Positions 50,840 through 58,820 of a DNA stretch of 64,000 nucleotides are shown here, piece after piece. The notes below the pieces were generated by a model. The model had not been told where the DNA came from and did no database searches. It saw only the letters and a program-made list of their open reading frames with translations. Position numbers and translations under genes: made by a program. The stretch is from an uncultured Eggerthellaceae bacterium (GTDB lineage Bacteria; Actinomycetota; Coriobacteriia; Coriobacteriales; Eggerthellaceae): NCBI GenBank assembly GCA_947650915.1, contig CANSWY010000003.1, positions 62,001 to 126,000 of the forward strand, given 5' to 3'. Positions within the stretch are counted from its first letter, which is position 1, and each line of letters begins with the position of its first letter.

Positions 50840-51358
50840 ATGGCAGAACAGGATATGGGCCAGGCGCTCGATTGGGACATGACGGAGGTCGATGATTCGG
50901 ATGGGTATGTCCTCATCGAGCCTGGCGTGTACGGCTTCATCGTGACCGACCTCAAGAAAGAGCGCTTCGAGGGGTCCGAGAAGATGGCACCATGCCCGAA
51001 AGCGGTGGTCACGCTCTCCGTGGTCACTGACGCGGGAATGGTCCCTGTCACTGAGAACCTGATGTTGAACACGAAGATGATGTTCAAGATCAGCCAGTTC
51101 TTCAAGGCGCTGGGCGCGAAGCCTGACCCGGAGACCGGCAAGGTGCCCGTGGATTGGTCGAACGTCCTCAGCAAGGAAGGCGTCCTGGAGATCGAGCGCC
51201 GCACCTACACCAAGAGGGACGGCAGCCAGGGAGAAGCGAACAGCGTGAAACGCTTCCTGGCGCCTGAAGATGCGCCGGCGCAGATGCCCATCCCCGTGCC
51301 CGACCAACCCGCAGCTGCGAAGACCAGCGAAGTCTCGCAGTACGGGTACGCGATGTGA
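50840..51358 (+). CDS. DUF669-type phage protein
   Basis: A 172-residue protein that matches the DUF669 pattern, found next to Sak4-like ATPases and helicases in many phages (DYVLIEPGVYGFIVTDLKKERFEG-like core, then KMMFKISQFFKALG). DUF669 proteins are thought to bind single-stranded DNA or help the recombinase; experimental support is limited. AGGAGAGGAC precedes the ATG. Confidence 0.75.
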   Translation: MAEQDMGQALDWDMTEVDDSDGYVLIEPGVYGFIVTDLKKERFEGSEKMAPCPKAVVTLSVVTDAGMVPVTENLMLNTKMMFKISQFFKALGAKPDPETGKVPVDWSNVLSKEGVLEIERRTYTKRDGSQGEANSVKRFLAPEDAPAQMPIPVPDQPAAAKTSEVSQYGYAM

Positions 51359-51360
51359 CC

Positions 51361-54045
51361 ATGGAGCTGAGACCATACCAGGAGAGCGCGCGGACGGCCA
51401 TAGAAGCGGAATGGGAGCAAGGGCGGCGCAAGACGCTGCTCGTGCTCCCGACCGGCACTGGCAAGACCGTCGTGTTCTCCATGGTGGCCAAGGACGTGGT
51501 GGACAAGGGCGGCCGGGTGCTCATCCTGGCGCACAGAGGCGAGCTGCTGCAGCAGGCGGCGGACAAGCTGCGGGCGGTGACGGGGCTCGGCTGCAGCGTC
51601 GAGAAAGCGGAGCAGACCTGCATGGGAGAGTGGTTCCGCGTGGTCGTCGGGTCGGTCCAGACGCTCATGCGGGAGAAGCGGCTCTCGCGCTTCCCACGGG
51701 ATTACTTCGATGCGATCATCGTGGATGAGGCGCACCATGCGCTCTCCACCAGCTATCTGGCCGTGCTGGACCATTTCAACCAGGCGGACGTGCTGGGCGT
51801 CACCGCGACGCCCGACCGCGCCGACCGGAAGAACCTGGGCGAGTACTTCGATTCCACAGCGTATGAGTACACGCTCCCGCGCGCCATCAAGGATGGCTTC
51901 CTCTGTCCCATCAAGGCGCAGACGATCCCGCTCAAGATAGACATCACCCAGGTGGGCATGTCGAGCGGAGACTTCGCGTTGAACGGGCTGGGGACTGCGC
52001 TCGACCCCTACCTGGACCAGATAGCGGATGAGATGGTGGCCGCCGGCTGCAAGGAGCGCAGGACCGTGGTGTTCCTGCCGCTCGTGGCCACGTCGAAGAA
52101 GTTCTGCCAGATCCTGAACGCGAAAGGGTTGCGCGCGGTCGAAGTGAACGGAGAGAGCGCGGACCGTGCTGAGATGCTGGCAGCGTTCGACGCCGGAGAG
52201 TACGACGTCTTGTGCAACAGCATGCTGCTCTGTCTTGATAAAGAGACAGAGGTTTTGACCTCGCGAGGCTTCGTGGGTATCGAGGAAATATCTGAAGACG
52301 ACGAGGTCGCAAATTGGAACTTCGACGGGAGCGTGTTCTTCGAAAAGCCGAAAGAGATCGTCAGGAGGCCGCTGGGACTTGATGAGCACATGGTTTCCAT
52401 CGATTCGAAGACCATCAACCTTCGCGTGACCAACACTCATCGGATGATCGTCAGCTGCGGGGAGGATGGGAAGAAGTGGAAGAAGGTGCCTGCTGAAACA
52501 CTACGGAACGGCCATCATCTCCCATCGTCTGGCCATGCTGCTCCCATTGCATTCGAGATGCCCGAGCCTCCATATGAGCGCCTGACGCATAAGAGGATCG
52601 AATCGGGCGAGCTTTCATACAAGAGGCCAGAGGATCTGACGATCGATGAATGCAGGTTCATCGGGTTCTTCCTTGCTGAAGGCACTAGAACCGAATTGAG
52701 GTCTGGAGGCATCGAATACAAGGTATCACAGGTGACAGACAAGTATCCTGCCATAGTCGCATGGTTTGACGATGTGGTGAAAGCCGTCGGATTCAGTTGC
52801 GTCCGAAAAGAGCGGTATCAGCGAAACGTTGGCAGGAACGTGACCTATTGGTCTTTCCCGAGAGGGACCGGGCATTCCAGCCAGAAGAGAGATGGTCTCT
52901 TCTGCATCGAACCGTATCTTGATAAAGATGACCCTCGCTTCCTCTGGTCGCTCGATGAAGAGCACTTCGATGCATTTGTCGAAGGCTTCTGGTTCGGAGA
53001 TGGATGGCACGGTTCCGGAGAAGATGGGATGCCCGATTCGGTGTATCTGTCTGGATGCTATGGTGCTCTTTTCGATGCGATGTGCGCGGTAGGGAGCGTC
53101 AGGGGTTGGCGCTGCAGCATTTTCGAACGTCCGCAGAAGAATCCACTGCACTCGATGCAATATGGACTACGAATGATAAAGGGTCGCGATCTCATGATCT
53201 CCTGCAAGACGAAGATCGCCCATGAACCATATCAAGAAGAAGAGGTTTGGTGCGTCCGCACTTCCACGAAGAACATCATCACTAGGCGAAAAGGGCGCGT
53301 GTGCATCATGGGTAACACCGAAGGCTGGGACTGCCCGGCCGTGGATTGCATCGTGGTGCTCAGGGCCACGAAGAGCCGCCCTCTTTACTGCCAGATGGTA
53401 GGACGCGGCACGCGCCTCTCTCCGGAGACCGGCAAGGACCATCTGCTGCTCTTGGACTTCCTCTGGCAGACGAACGTGCATGAGCTTTGCCGGCCGGCGC
53501 ACCTGGTGAGCGGAAGCGATGACGTGGCGCGCTGCATGACGCAAGCGCTTGAAGCTTCCGGATGCCCGGAGGACCTTGAGACGGTGGAGCACCAAGCGCA
53601 GCAGGACGTGGTGCGCGAGCGCGAGGAGGCGCTGGCCGAGAAGCTGGCGGCATCGCGCAAGCGCAAGCGCGCGCTCGTTGACCCGCTGCAGTTCGAGATG
53701 TCCATCATGGCCGAGGACCTCTCAGGATATGTCCCTGCTTTCGCGTGGGAGATGGCACCGGCATCCGACAAGCAGAAGGCGGCGCTTGAAAAGGCCGGCA
53801 TCTTCCCGGATGAAATCTCATGCGCCGGCAAAGCATCCATGATCTTGGACCGTCTGGCGAAGCGCAATGCTGAAGGGCTTTCGACGCCCAAGCAGATCCG
53901 CCTGCTGGAGAACAAGGGCTTCAAGGACGTCGGCACGTGGAGCCGCGAGGATGCTTCGAAGATGATCAGCCGCATCTCCGCGAACAGCTGGCGCACGCCG
54001 CGCTCGGTCGACCCGGCGACATACAGGCCCGGTGATGCCGCATGA
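51361..54045 (+). CDS. SF2 DEAD/DEAH-type helicase interrupted by an intein
   Basis: An 894-residue precursor. The helicase (extein) has RPYQ, Walker A LPTGTGKT (about 30-37), motif II VDEAHH (about 121-126), motif III TATPDR, motif V split as NSMLL | TEGWD, and motif VI QMVGRGTRL, with a helical tail. An intein of 362 residues (about 291-652) splits motif V exactly, so the helicase works only after splicing, giving about 532 residues. It lies among replication genes and probably unwinds DNA at the phage origin or fork. Start at ATG 51361 or the GTG two codons upstream. Confidence 0.92.
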   Translation: MELRPYQESARTAIEAEWEQGRRKTLLVLPTGTGKTVVFSMVAKDVVDKGGRVLILAHRGELLQQAADKLRAVTGLGCSVEKAEQTCMGEWFRVVVGSVQTLMREKRLSRFPRDYFDAIIVDEAHHALSTSYLAVLDHFNQADVLGVTATPDRADRKNLGEYFDSTAYEYTLPRAIKDGFLCPIKAQTIPLKIDITQVGMSSGDFALNGLGTALDPYLDQIADEMVAAGCKERRTVVFLPLVATSKKFCQILNAKGLRAVEVNGESADRAEMLAAFDAGEYDVLCNSMLLCLDKETEVLTSRGFVGIEEISEDDEVANWNFDGSVFFEKPKEIVRRPLGLDEHMVSIDSKTINLRVTNTHRMIVSCGEDGKKWKKVPAETLRNGHHLPSSGHAAPIAFEMPEPPYERLTHKRIESGELSYKRPEDLTIDECRFIGFFLAEGTRTELRSGGIEYKVSQVTDKYPAIVAWFDDVVKAVGFSCVRKERYQRNVGRNVTYWSFPRGTGHSSQKRDGLFCIEPYLDKDDPRFLWSLDEEHFDAFVEGFWFGDGWHGSGEDGMPDSVYLSGCYGALFDAMCAVGSVRGWRCSIFERPQKNPLHSMQYGLRMIKGRDLMISCKTKIAHEPYQEEEVWCVRTSTKNIITRRKGRVCIMGNTEGWDCPAVDCIVVLRATKSRPLYCQMVGRGTRLSPETGKDHLLLLDFLWQTNVHELCRPAHLVSGSDDVARCMTQALEASGCPEDLETVEHQAQQDVVREREEALAEKLAASRKRKRALVDPLQFEMSIMAEDLSGYVPAFAWEMAPASDKQKAALEKAGIFPDEISCAGKASMILDRLAKRNAEGLSTPKQIRLLENKGFKDVGTWSREDASKMISRISANSWRTPRSVDPATYRPGDAA
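52231..53316 (+). mobile_element. Intein with LAGLIDADG homing endonuclease domain
   Basis: Begins with Cys (CLDKETEVLTSRGFVGI, block A), has block B with the TNTH motif (about residue 363 of the precursor), endonuclease blocks FIGFFLAEG and FVEGFWFGDGW (LAGLIDADG blocks C and E), block F (VWCVRTSTKNIITRRKG) and ends ICIMG-like VCIMGN before a Thr +1 residue. The penultimate residue is Gly instead of the usual His, a known variant in phage inteins. DNA here is visibly richer in AAA, GAT and CTT codons than the surrounding helicase, suggesting later acquisition. Confidence 0.9.
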
Positions 54046-54314
54046 ACCTGCGGAAATGGAACAGAGCTGCTCATGCATACGAGCCGTATGAGGTCCCGGA
54101 TGACTGGGACGTGCGCTGCTTCGAAACGGACATGTCCGCAGAGGTGAACTGCTGCCAGTGCGGACGCGCGGTAGCGTTCGGGGAGACCTACACGTCCTGC
54201 GAGGTTCACACGCCGGTCGGCTTCGGCTATGTCGTCTGCTACGACTGCCATGTGGCCGAGATCGCGCGAGAAAAGACGTGGAGGGAGGAGCGAGATGGAA
54301 AGACGCGGCTATGA
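54042..54314 (+). CDS. Small phage zinc-binding-like protein
   Basis: A 90-residue protein with cysteine pairs CCQC (about 37-40) and CYDC (about 66-69), a likely single zinc ribbon, and a charged C-terminal helix. It overlaps the helicase gene by four bases and the next gene by 20. Unknown function; associated with the replication genes. Confidence 0.6.
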   Translation: MNLRKWNRAAHAYEPYEVPDDWDVRCFETDMSAEVNCCQCGRAVAFGETYTSCEVHTPVGFGYVVCYDCHVAEIAREKTWREERDGKTRL

Positions 54315-56523
54315 CCTTTCGGAATGCCTGAGCGCGATGGACCCGTCTGGCCTCAGCTATGAGGAGTGGGTGTCGGTGGGCATGGCGCTCCACGCTGAGG
54401 GGCACGCGTGCGAGGAATGGGACGCGTGGAGCCGAAGGGATGCCGCACGGTACCACCCGGGCGAGTGCGAGGCCAAGTGGAGGTCGTTCGGAAGCTCGCC
54501 CGTGGAGGTCACAGGGGGCACCATCGTGCAGATGGCGCGCGATCGGGGCTGGGAACCCAGAGGATGGACGGATGACCCCGGAGAAGCGCTCTCATGGGAC
54601 ATGACGGAGGTCTCGGACGATGTGGACCCGGCATGGATCGAGAGCGTGGAGGTGTCCGAGCCTGCAGATGGTGCATGGGACGGCGCGAAGGACCTCACGG
54701 ATTATCTGAACGCGCTCTTCGAGCCGAACGAGGTGGTCGGATACGTCACTGACGTCTGGCAGAAGGACGGCAAGTGGATGCCCAAGAGCGGCTCCTACAC
54801 CATGACGGCTGGCGAGATCATCGAGCGCCTGGCGAAGCACAAGGGGGACATGGGCGCGGCGATCGGTCAGCCCAATGAAGAAGCAGGAGCCTGGATCAGG
54901 TTCAATCCACTCGACGGAAGCGGAGTCAGGAACGACAACGTGGTCGAGTTTCGGTACGCGCTCGTCGAATCGGACGAGCTGGAAGTGGACAAGCAAAGGG
55001 GAATCATCGACGAGATGGAGCTCCCAGTGGCGGCACTGGTGCATAGCGGCAACAAGAGCCTGCATGCAATCGTTAGAGTCGATGCCCGAGATCTGGACGA
55101 ATACCGCAAAAGAGTGGATTACCTGTACAAGGCCTGCGAGCGCTATGGGTTGAAGCCGGACACGCAGAACAAGAACCCTTCGCGCCTGTCCAGGATGCCT
55201 GGCGTCTGGCGCAACGGCCAGAAGCAGTTCCTCGTGGCCACGGACATCGGGCGCGCGTCCTGGAGCGAATGGCAGGAGTGGATAGAGTCGGTGAACGACG
55301 ATCTGCCGGACCCAGAGCCTTTGAGCAACGTCTGGGATGACCTGCCCGAACTGTCAGAGCCGCTCATAGACGGAGTGCTGCGCCAAGGGCACAAAATGCT
55401 CCTGGCGGGTCCATCCAAGGCCGGCAAGTCCTTCGCGCTCATAGAGCTGTGCGTGGCCATAGCTGAAGGAGCGCCATGGCTGGGTTTCGACTGCACGCAG
55501 GGACGCGTCCTCTACGTGAATCTGGAGCTGGACCGTGCGAGCTGCCTGCATCGCTTCAAAGACGTGTATGTTGCGTCCGGCATCGCGCCTGAGAGCCTGC
55601 GCAACATCGATGTATGGAACCTGCGCGGCAAGAGCAAGCCCATGGACGAGCTGGCCGCGCCGCTCATCAGGCGCGCCCTCAAGACGCGGCCGATCGCCAT
55701 CGTGATAGATCCCATCTACAAGGTCATCACGGGAGACGAGAACTCGGCCGACCAGATGGCGCGCTTCTGCAACCAGTTCGACCGGGTGTGCACAGAGGTG
55801 GGTTGCGCTGTGATCTACTGCCACCACCACAGCAAAGGCGCTCAGGGCGGCAAGCGCGCGATGGACCGCGCATCCGGATCCGGCGTGTTCGCGCGAGACC
55901 CGGATGCGCAGCTGGACATGATCGAGCTGGAGCTGTCCGATGCCATCGTGAAGCAGCAGGAGAACGATGCGGTCTGCCAGGCGTGCGCGGACGTCCTGGA
56001 CACGCTGGGCATCGCCTGGCGGGAGCACATCCCCTATGACGACCAGGTGATGGAGTCGCGCATGGTGAAGGCCGCCAGGGAGCGCACGTGCCCTCTGGGG
56101 AGCCGTGAGCCGGATGAGAGGCTCACGCGCGCGATCGAGGCCGCACGGGCGGCAGCGCGGGCGCAGAGCGCGTGGCGCATCGAGGGGACGCTGCGCGAGT
56201 TCCCGAGGTTCGAACCGCTGAACCTCTGGTTCCGCTATCCGGTGCACCGAAAGGATGAGAACGGCATCCTGGCGGACATCAAGACCGATGCGAATGATTG
56301 GCGGGGGTCGGGCAAGGACAGGCGGAAGAAGTCCCCTGAGGAGCGCGCAGAGGACCGCAAGAACGCTCTCACGGACGCTTTCAAAGCTTGCTCGATGGAT
56401 GGCAGGAAGGCGGCCGTCAAAGACGTCGCTGAGTTCATGGAGCGATCGGAGAAGACCGTCAGGAGGTACCTCAAAGAGCATGGCGGCTTCTGGGTCGAAG
56501 GGTCAGAAACCGGCTTGAAGTGA
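54295..56523 (+). CDS. PriCT_2 / RepA-type ATPase replication protein
   Basis: A 742-residue replication protein. Residues about 5-75 match the primase C-terminal PriCT_2 pattern (SYEEWVSVGMALHAEG, WDAWSRR, GECEAKWRSF). A DUF3854/primase-like stretch follows (AALVHSGNKSLHAIVRVDA), then an AAA_25/RepA hexameric ATPase with Walker A GPSKAGKS (about 372-379) and Walker B IAIVIDPIYKV. A helix-turn-helix closes the protein (about 700-735, VAEFMERSEKTVRRYLKEHG). It probably recognises and opens the origin just downstream (iteron region). ATG at 54295 follows GGAGGAG. Confidence 0.82.
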   Translation: MERRGYDLSECLSAMDPSGLSYEEWVSVGMALHAEGHACEEWDAWSRRDAARYHPGECEAKWRSFGSSPVEVTGGTIVQMARDRGWEPRGWTDDPGEALSWDMTEVSDDVDPAWIESVEVSEPADGAWDGAKDLTDYLNALFEPNEVVGYVTDVWQKDGKWMPKSGSYTMTAGEIIERLAKHKGDMGAAIGQPNEEAGAWIRFNPLDGSGVRNDNVVEFRYALVESDELEVDKQRGIIDEMELPVAALVHSGNKSLHAIVRVDARDLDEYRKRVDYLYKACERYGLKPDTQNKNPSRLSRMPGVWRNGQKQFLVATDIGRASWSEWQEWIESVNDDLPDPEPLSNVWDDLPELSEPLIDGVLRQGHKMLLAGPSKAGKSFALIELCVAIAEGAPWLGFDCTQGRVLYVNLELDRASCLHRFKDVYVASGIAPESLRNIDVWNLRGKSKPMDELAAPLIRRALKTRPIAIVIDPIYKVITGDENSADQMARFCNQFDRVCTEVGCAVIYCHHHSKGAQGGKRAMDRASGSGVFARDPDAQLDMIELELSDAIVKQQENDAVCQACADVLDTLGIAWREHIPYDDQVMESRMVKAARERTCPLGSREPDERLTRAIEAARAAARAQSAWRIEGTLREFPRFEPLNLWFRYPVHRKDENGILADIKTDANDWRGSGKDRRKKSPEERAEDRKNALTDAFKACSMDGRKAAVKDVAEFMERSEKTVRRYLKEHGGFWVEGSETGLK

Positions 56524-56730
56524 CGTCTGGGACGGACAGACAAAAGCGGGTTTTGTCCTTTTGTCCCTCCGTTTTGGACAGGGACAAAAGCGGGTTTTGT
56601 CCTTTGTCCCTGGGACGGACAAAAGCGAGAATCTCCGCTTTTGTCCCTCGGACGGACAAAAGCCCGTTTTTCCGCTTTTGTCCTTGGGACAGACAAACCT
56701 AGTACTACGTACATAAAGGATTTTGTCCCT
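56524..56730. other. Putative phage replication origin (iteron-like repeats)
   Basis: Noncoding stretch right after the replication protein gene. GACAAAAGC occurs at 56539, 56583, 56618 and 56655; its complement GCTTTTGTC at 56637 and 56674; TTTTGTCC also at 56551, 56559, 56595 and 56721. The facing pairs make two hairpins (56618-56645 and 56655-56682). Repeats next to a Rep-type gene with an HTH are the usual form of a theta origin. A GTACTACGTAC palindrome-like stretch follows at 56702-56712. Confidence 0.65.
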
Positions 56731-56735
56731 CCCTG

Positions 56736-56805
56736 TCGGTCGTGGGGGTGGGGAAAGGGGGTCGAAGGCTCCCCCTTTCCTCCCGCCCCGACGCGACCGG
56801 CGCGC
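56736..56805. other. Large G/C hairpin beside the putative origin
   Basis: A 10-bp perfect stem GGAAAGGGGG (56752-56761) / CCCCCTTTCC (56771-56780) with outer pairing CGGTCG...CGACCG. It ends the 308-base gap between the replication gene and the next gene. It may be part of the origin or a terminator without a T tract. Confidence 0.45.
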
Positions 56806-56831
56806 GTGGGAGGAGAAGGAAGGTTCAAGTT

Positions 56832-57062
56832 TTGGGAAAGATCAGACTGAGCAGAAAATTCATCGACGCTGCCAGGAGGATGCCAGAGCTTCCTCATGCG
56901 AACGGCAGTGCGTTCGACATCCAGAAGAGCGAAGCGGCGAAGTGGCTTTGCTCTCAGCCCGGGATCATGCAGTACGTGTTCGACAAGGCGAAGGGGAACG
57001 GCCTCATCGAATTCGATGCGGAGCGCGGAACGTGGCAGGGGTCAGACCATGGTCTCGCGTGA
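56832..57062 (+). CDS. Small phage protein, unknown
   Basis: A 76-residue protein, from TTG 56832 with AAGGAAGG upstream, to 57062. A GKIRLSRKFIDAARRMPELPHA start and a winged-helix-like segment (AFDIQKSEAAKWLCSQPGIMQYVFDKAKGNGLIEF) hint at DNA binding. It overlaps rusA by 14 bases. Confidence 0.55.
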   Translation: MGKIRLSRKFIDAARRMPELPHANGSAFDIQKSEAAKWLCSQPGIMQYVFDKAKGNGLIEFDAERGTWQGSDHGLA

Positions 57063-57483
57063 TCCGAGGAGCATCCAAGGCTTCATCCCGATGCGGATCC
57101 CGACGGTGACGCACAACGCCTTGGAGCCTGGGATGCGCAAGGGCAAGCCGTGCATCCGCAAGAGCGCGCGGCTCAAGGACGCCGAAGCGCATTGGGAGGC
57201 GCACCTCGCGAAACTCGCAGAGCAGCTGGATGGGCACGCGCTCTCCGGAGCGCTCATGGTCCAGGTGCGGTTCGCGTTCCAGGCCGATGAGAGGCACCCT
57301 GCTGGCACTCCGCATATCGACAAGCCGGATTCGGACAACTTGGAGAAGACGCTGTGGGACGTGCTGCAGAGGCTCGGGATCATTGAGGACGACCGCACGA
57401 TCTTCGACAAGCGCGTCTCGAAGCTCTACGCGGACGTGCCGGGGGTGTACGTGCGGATCGAGGAGGTGACGCTGGATGACTGA
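57049..57483 (+). CDS. rusA: RusA-type Holliday junction resolvase
   Basis: A 144-residue endonuclease that cuts four-way DNA junctions. The RusA signature is clear in the conserved acidic core: HIDKPDSDNLEKTLWDVLQ (about 86-104) and IEDDRTIFD, which supply the catalytic aspartates. Start ATG 57049. In tailed phages RusA clears branches before packaging. It overlaps both neighbours. Confidence 0.9.
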   Translation: MVSRDPRSIQGFIPMRIPTVTHNALEPGMRKGKPCIRKSARLKDAEAHWEAHLAKLAEQLDGHALSGALMVQVRFAFQADERHPAGTPHIDKPDSDNLEKTLWDVLQRLGIIEDDRTIFDKRVSKLYADVPGVYVRIEEVTLDD

Positions 57484-58012
57484 CGAACTGAAACCGTGCC
57501 CGTTCTGCGGTGGCGAGGCAGAAAGAACCAATCAGCAAGACCCTGATGCAGTTGTTCATTCTGTTCGATGCTTGCGATGTGGAACAAAGACCGTCCCATT
57601 CTTGCGTGAAGAAGATGCCGTAATGCGCTGGAACACCCGCTATGAGCGGACGTGCGGGTATGTGCCATCTGAAACGCAACTCGTGCACGCTGCCACAGTT
57701 ATAGAGAACGGGACGGTAGTTTCCGTTTGCGAGATAGAGCGCATTGACGGGGCATTTAACATGTCGGTGTCTACCATCGCTCCATATGAGAACCGAGGCT
57801 ATGCAAGCGACTGCGTTCGCAGGGCTGTGCTGTGGTGGAGCCAAAGCGTTTTTCATCTTGCAAATGACCTCAACTGGTGGGCGCGAAGAAACAATGGGGC
57901 GTCTATCAGAATCGCAGAGAAAAACGGCTTCGTGTTGTGCGGTGAGAATGGCTGCTCCCCTGGATTCGTAAAGCGCATCATTCCTGCGGAGGTCGTGGAT
58001 GATGAAGATTGA
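57476..58012 (+). CDS. Lar-like zinc ribbon fused to GNAT acetyltransferase
   Basis: A 178-residue protein in two parts. Residues 1-60 match Lar/restriction-alleviation-type zinc ribbons (LKPCPFCGGEAE, then CLRCGTKT, then EDAVMRWNTR). Residues about 65-170 resemble an N-acetyltransferase of the GNAT fold (ENRGYASDCVRRAVLWW, followed by NNGASIRIAEKNGFVL). The codon usage is visibly less GC-rich than neighbours, a sign of recent transfer. What it acetylates is unknown; Lar relaxes type I restriction in E. coli, so anti-host defence is a possibility, inferred. Confidence 0.72.
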   Translation: MTDELKPCPFCGGEAERTNQQDPDAVVHSVRCLRCGTKTVPFLREEDAVMRWNTRYERTCGYVPSETQLVHAATVIENGTVVSVCEIERIDGAFNMSVSTIAPYENRGYASDCVRRAVLWWSQSVFHLANDLNWWARRNNGASIRIAEKNGFVLCGENGCSPGFVKRIIPAEVVDDED

Positions 58013-58193
58013 TCAGACTACCGCAAGCGCGAGCCTCCCTGCATCCGAGAGATCTTTCACGCGCAAGGCTCAAGCCATCCAGGAGGCTATCGAATCAGGG
58101 CAGGACGTGAACGCGGTCATAAAGCGCGAAGAGGCCATCGAGCGAGCAGAGCGTGAGCGGAGGATGCGGTATTTGGAGCTTGCGAGTTGGTGA
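57999..58193 (+). CDS. Small phage protein, unknown
   Basis: A 64-residue, helical, charged protein (a Glu/Arg-rich coiled-coil-like REEAIERAERERRMRYLEL end). It overlaps the preceding gene by 14 bases. Two adjacent ATG codons are possible starts; GGAGGT at 57988-57993 suits the second (58002) slightly better. Confidence 0.5.
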   Translation: MMKIDQTTASASLPASERSFTRKAQAIQEAIESGQDVNAVIKREEAIERAERERRMRYLELASW

Positions 58194-58212
58194 GGAGAAG
58201 CGTGGCATAAGA

Positions 58213-58282
58213 AAAGCCGCCCGACTAGCGAACGGCCCTGACCTGCCGTTAATCGTAACACATCAAGCTAGGAGGCGGCTTT
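58213..58282 (+). promoter_or_regulatory. Structured leader that can hide the start of the next gene
   Basis: AAAGCCGCC (58213-58221) is exactly complementary to GGCGGCTTT (58274-58282), which overlaps the last two bases of the AGGAGG ribosome site (58270-58275) and the TT of the TTG start at 58281. Inside lies a second hairpin, AACGGC (58231-58236) with GCCGTT (58245-58250). Such a fold could gate translation of the late-regulator candidate. On the minus strand the outer stem ends in TTTTC, so a terminator for the opposite strand is an alternative. Confidence 0.55.
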
Positions 58283-58790
58283 GAACGAGGATTTGTGGAA
58301 AGAGGCAGCGTGGGACGGCGCAGGGGCGGCACCTGAATTCGCGAAAGAGGTCGCGACGCGGTATCTGGAGCATATCCGGCAGCTCGTCCATGCAATGCGC
58401 GCAGCCCAGGACAGGATCACGGAATGCATGGGCAAGCTCGAACTTCTCGGCATCGATCCGGCCAAGGAGAGCGCAGGGGGCATTGCGCCGTCAGTTGCCG
58501 ATGGGGTGGCCAAGCTCGAAGAGCTGCGCGAGGATCTGGCGACCCGCATCATCCACGATTCCGAGGAGATCCAGCTGGCGCACGACAGGTGCATGAAGGA
58601 CAAGATCACGCACGCGCTCTGGCTGCATCATGTGCAGGGCATGACATGGGGCAAAGCCGGAAGAGCAGTTGACTACAGTGCTGATCACCTGCGTGGCAAA
58701 GGGGGTTTGAAAGGATATCAGGCGATCTACGATGAGCTCTCTTTCATCGAGGTATGCGAGCTCATAGCGATCCCCGATGCAGAGGCGTGA
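58281..58790 (+). CDS. Sigma-70 region 4-like phage regulator (late regulator candidate)
   Basis: A 169-residue helical protein. The C-terminal part has a sigma-like helix-turn-helix (ITHALWLHHVQGMTWGKAGRAVDYSADHLRGKGG, about 107-140), as in DUF1492/ArpU/RinA-type regulators that activate phage late operons. Its place just before a terminator and the packaging genes supports this. Starts at TTG 58281 with AGGAGG; the start region lies inside an inverted repeat. Confidence 0.68.
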   Translation: MNEDLWKEAAWDGAGAAPEFAKEVATRYLEHIRQLVHAMRAAQDRITECMGKLELLGIDPAKESAGGIAPSVADGVAKLEELREDLATRIIHDSEEIQLAHDRCMKDKITHALWLHHVQGMTWGKAGRAVDYSADHLRGKGGLKGYQAIYDELSFIEVCELIAIPDAEA

Positions 58791-58820
58791 TAGAATCGAA
58801 GTCAAGAGAGGAGCGGCACG

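Noticed and set aside
56524-56730. Repeat region considered as a CRISPR or coding sequence (a long minus-strand frame reads through it)
   Set aside because: Repeats are about 9 bp, inverted and irregular; the minus frame merely reflects repeated DNA and its peptide is repetitive without homology.
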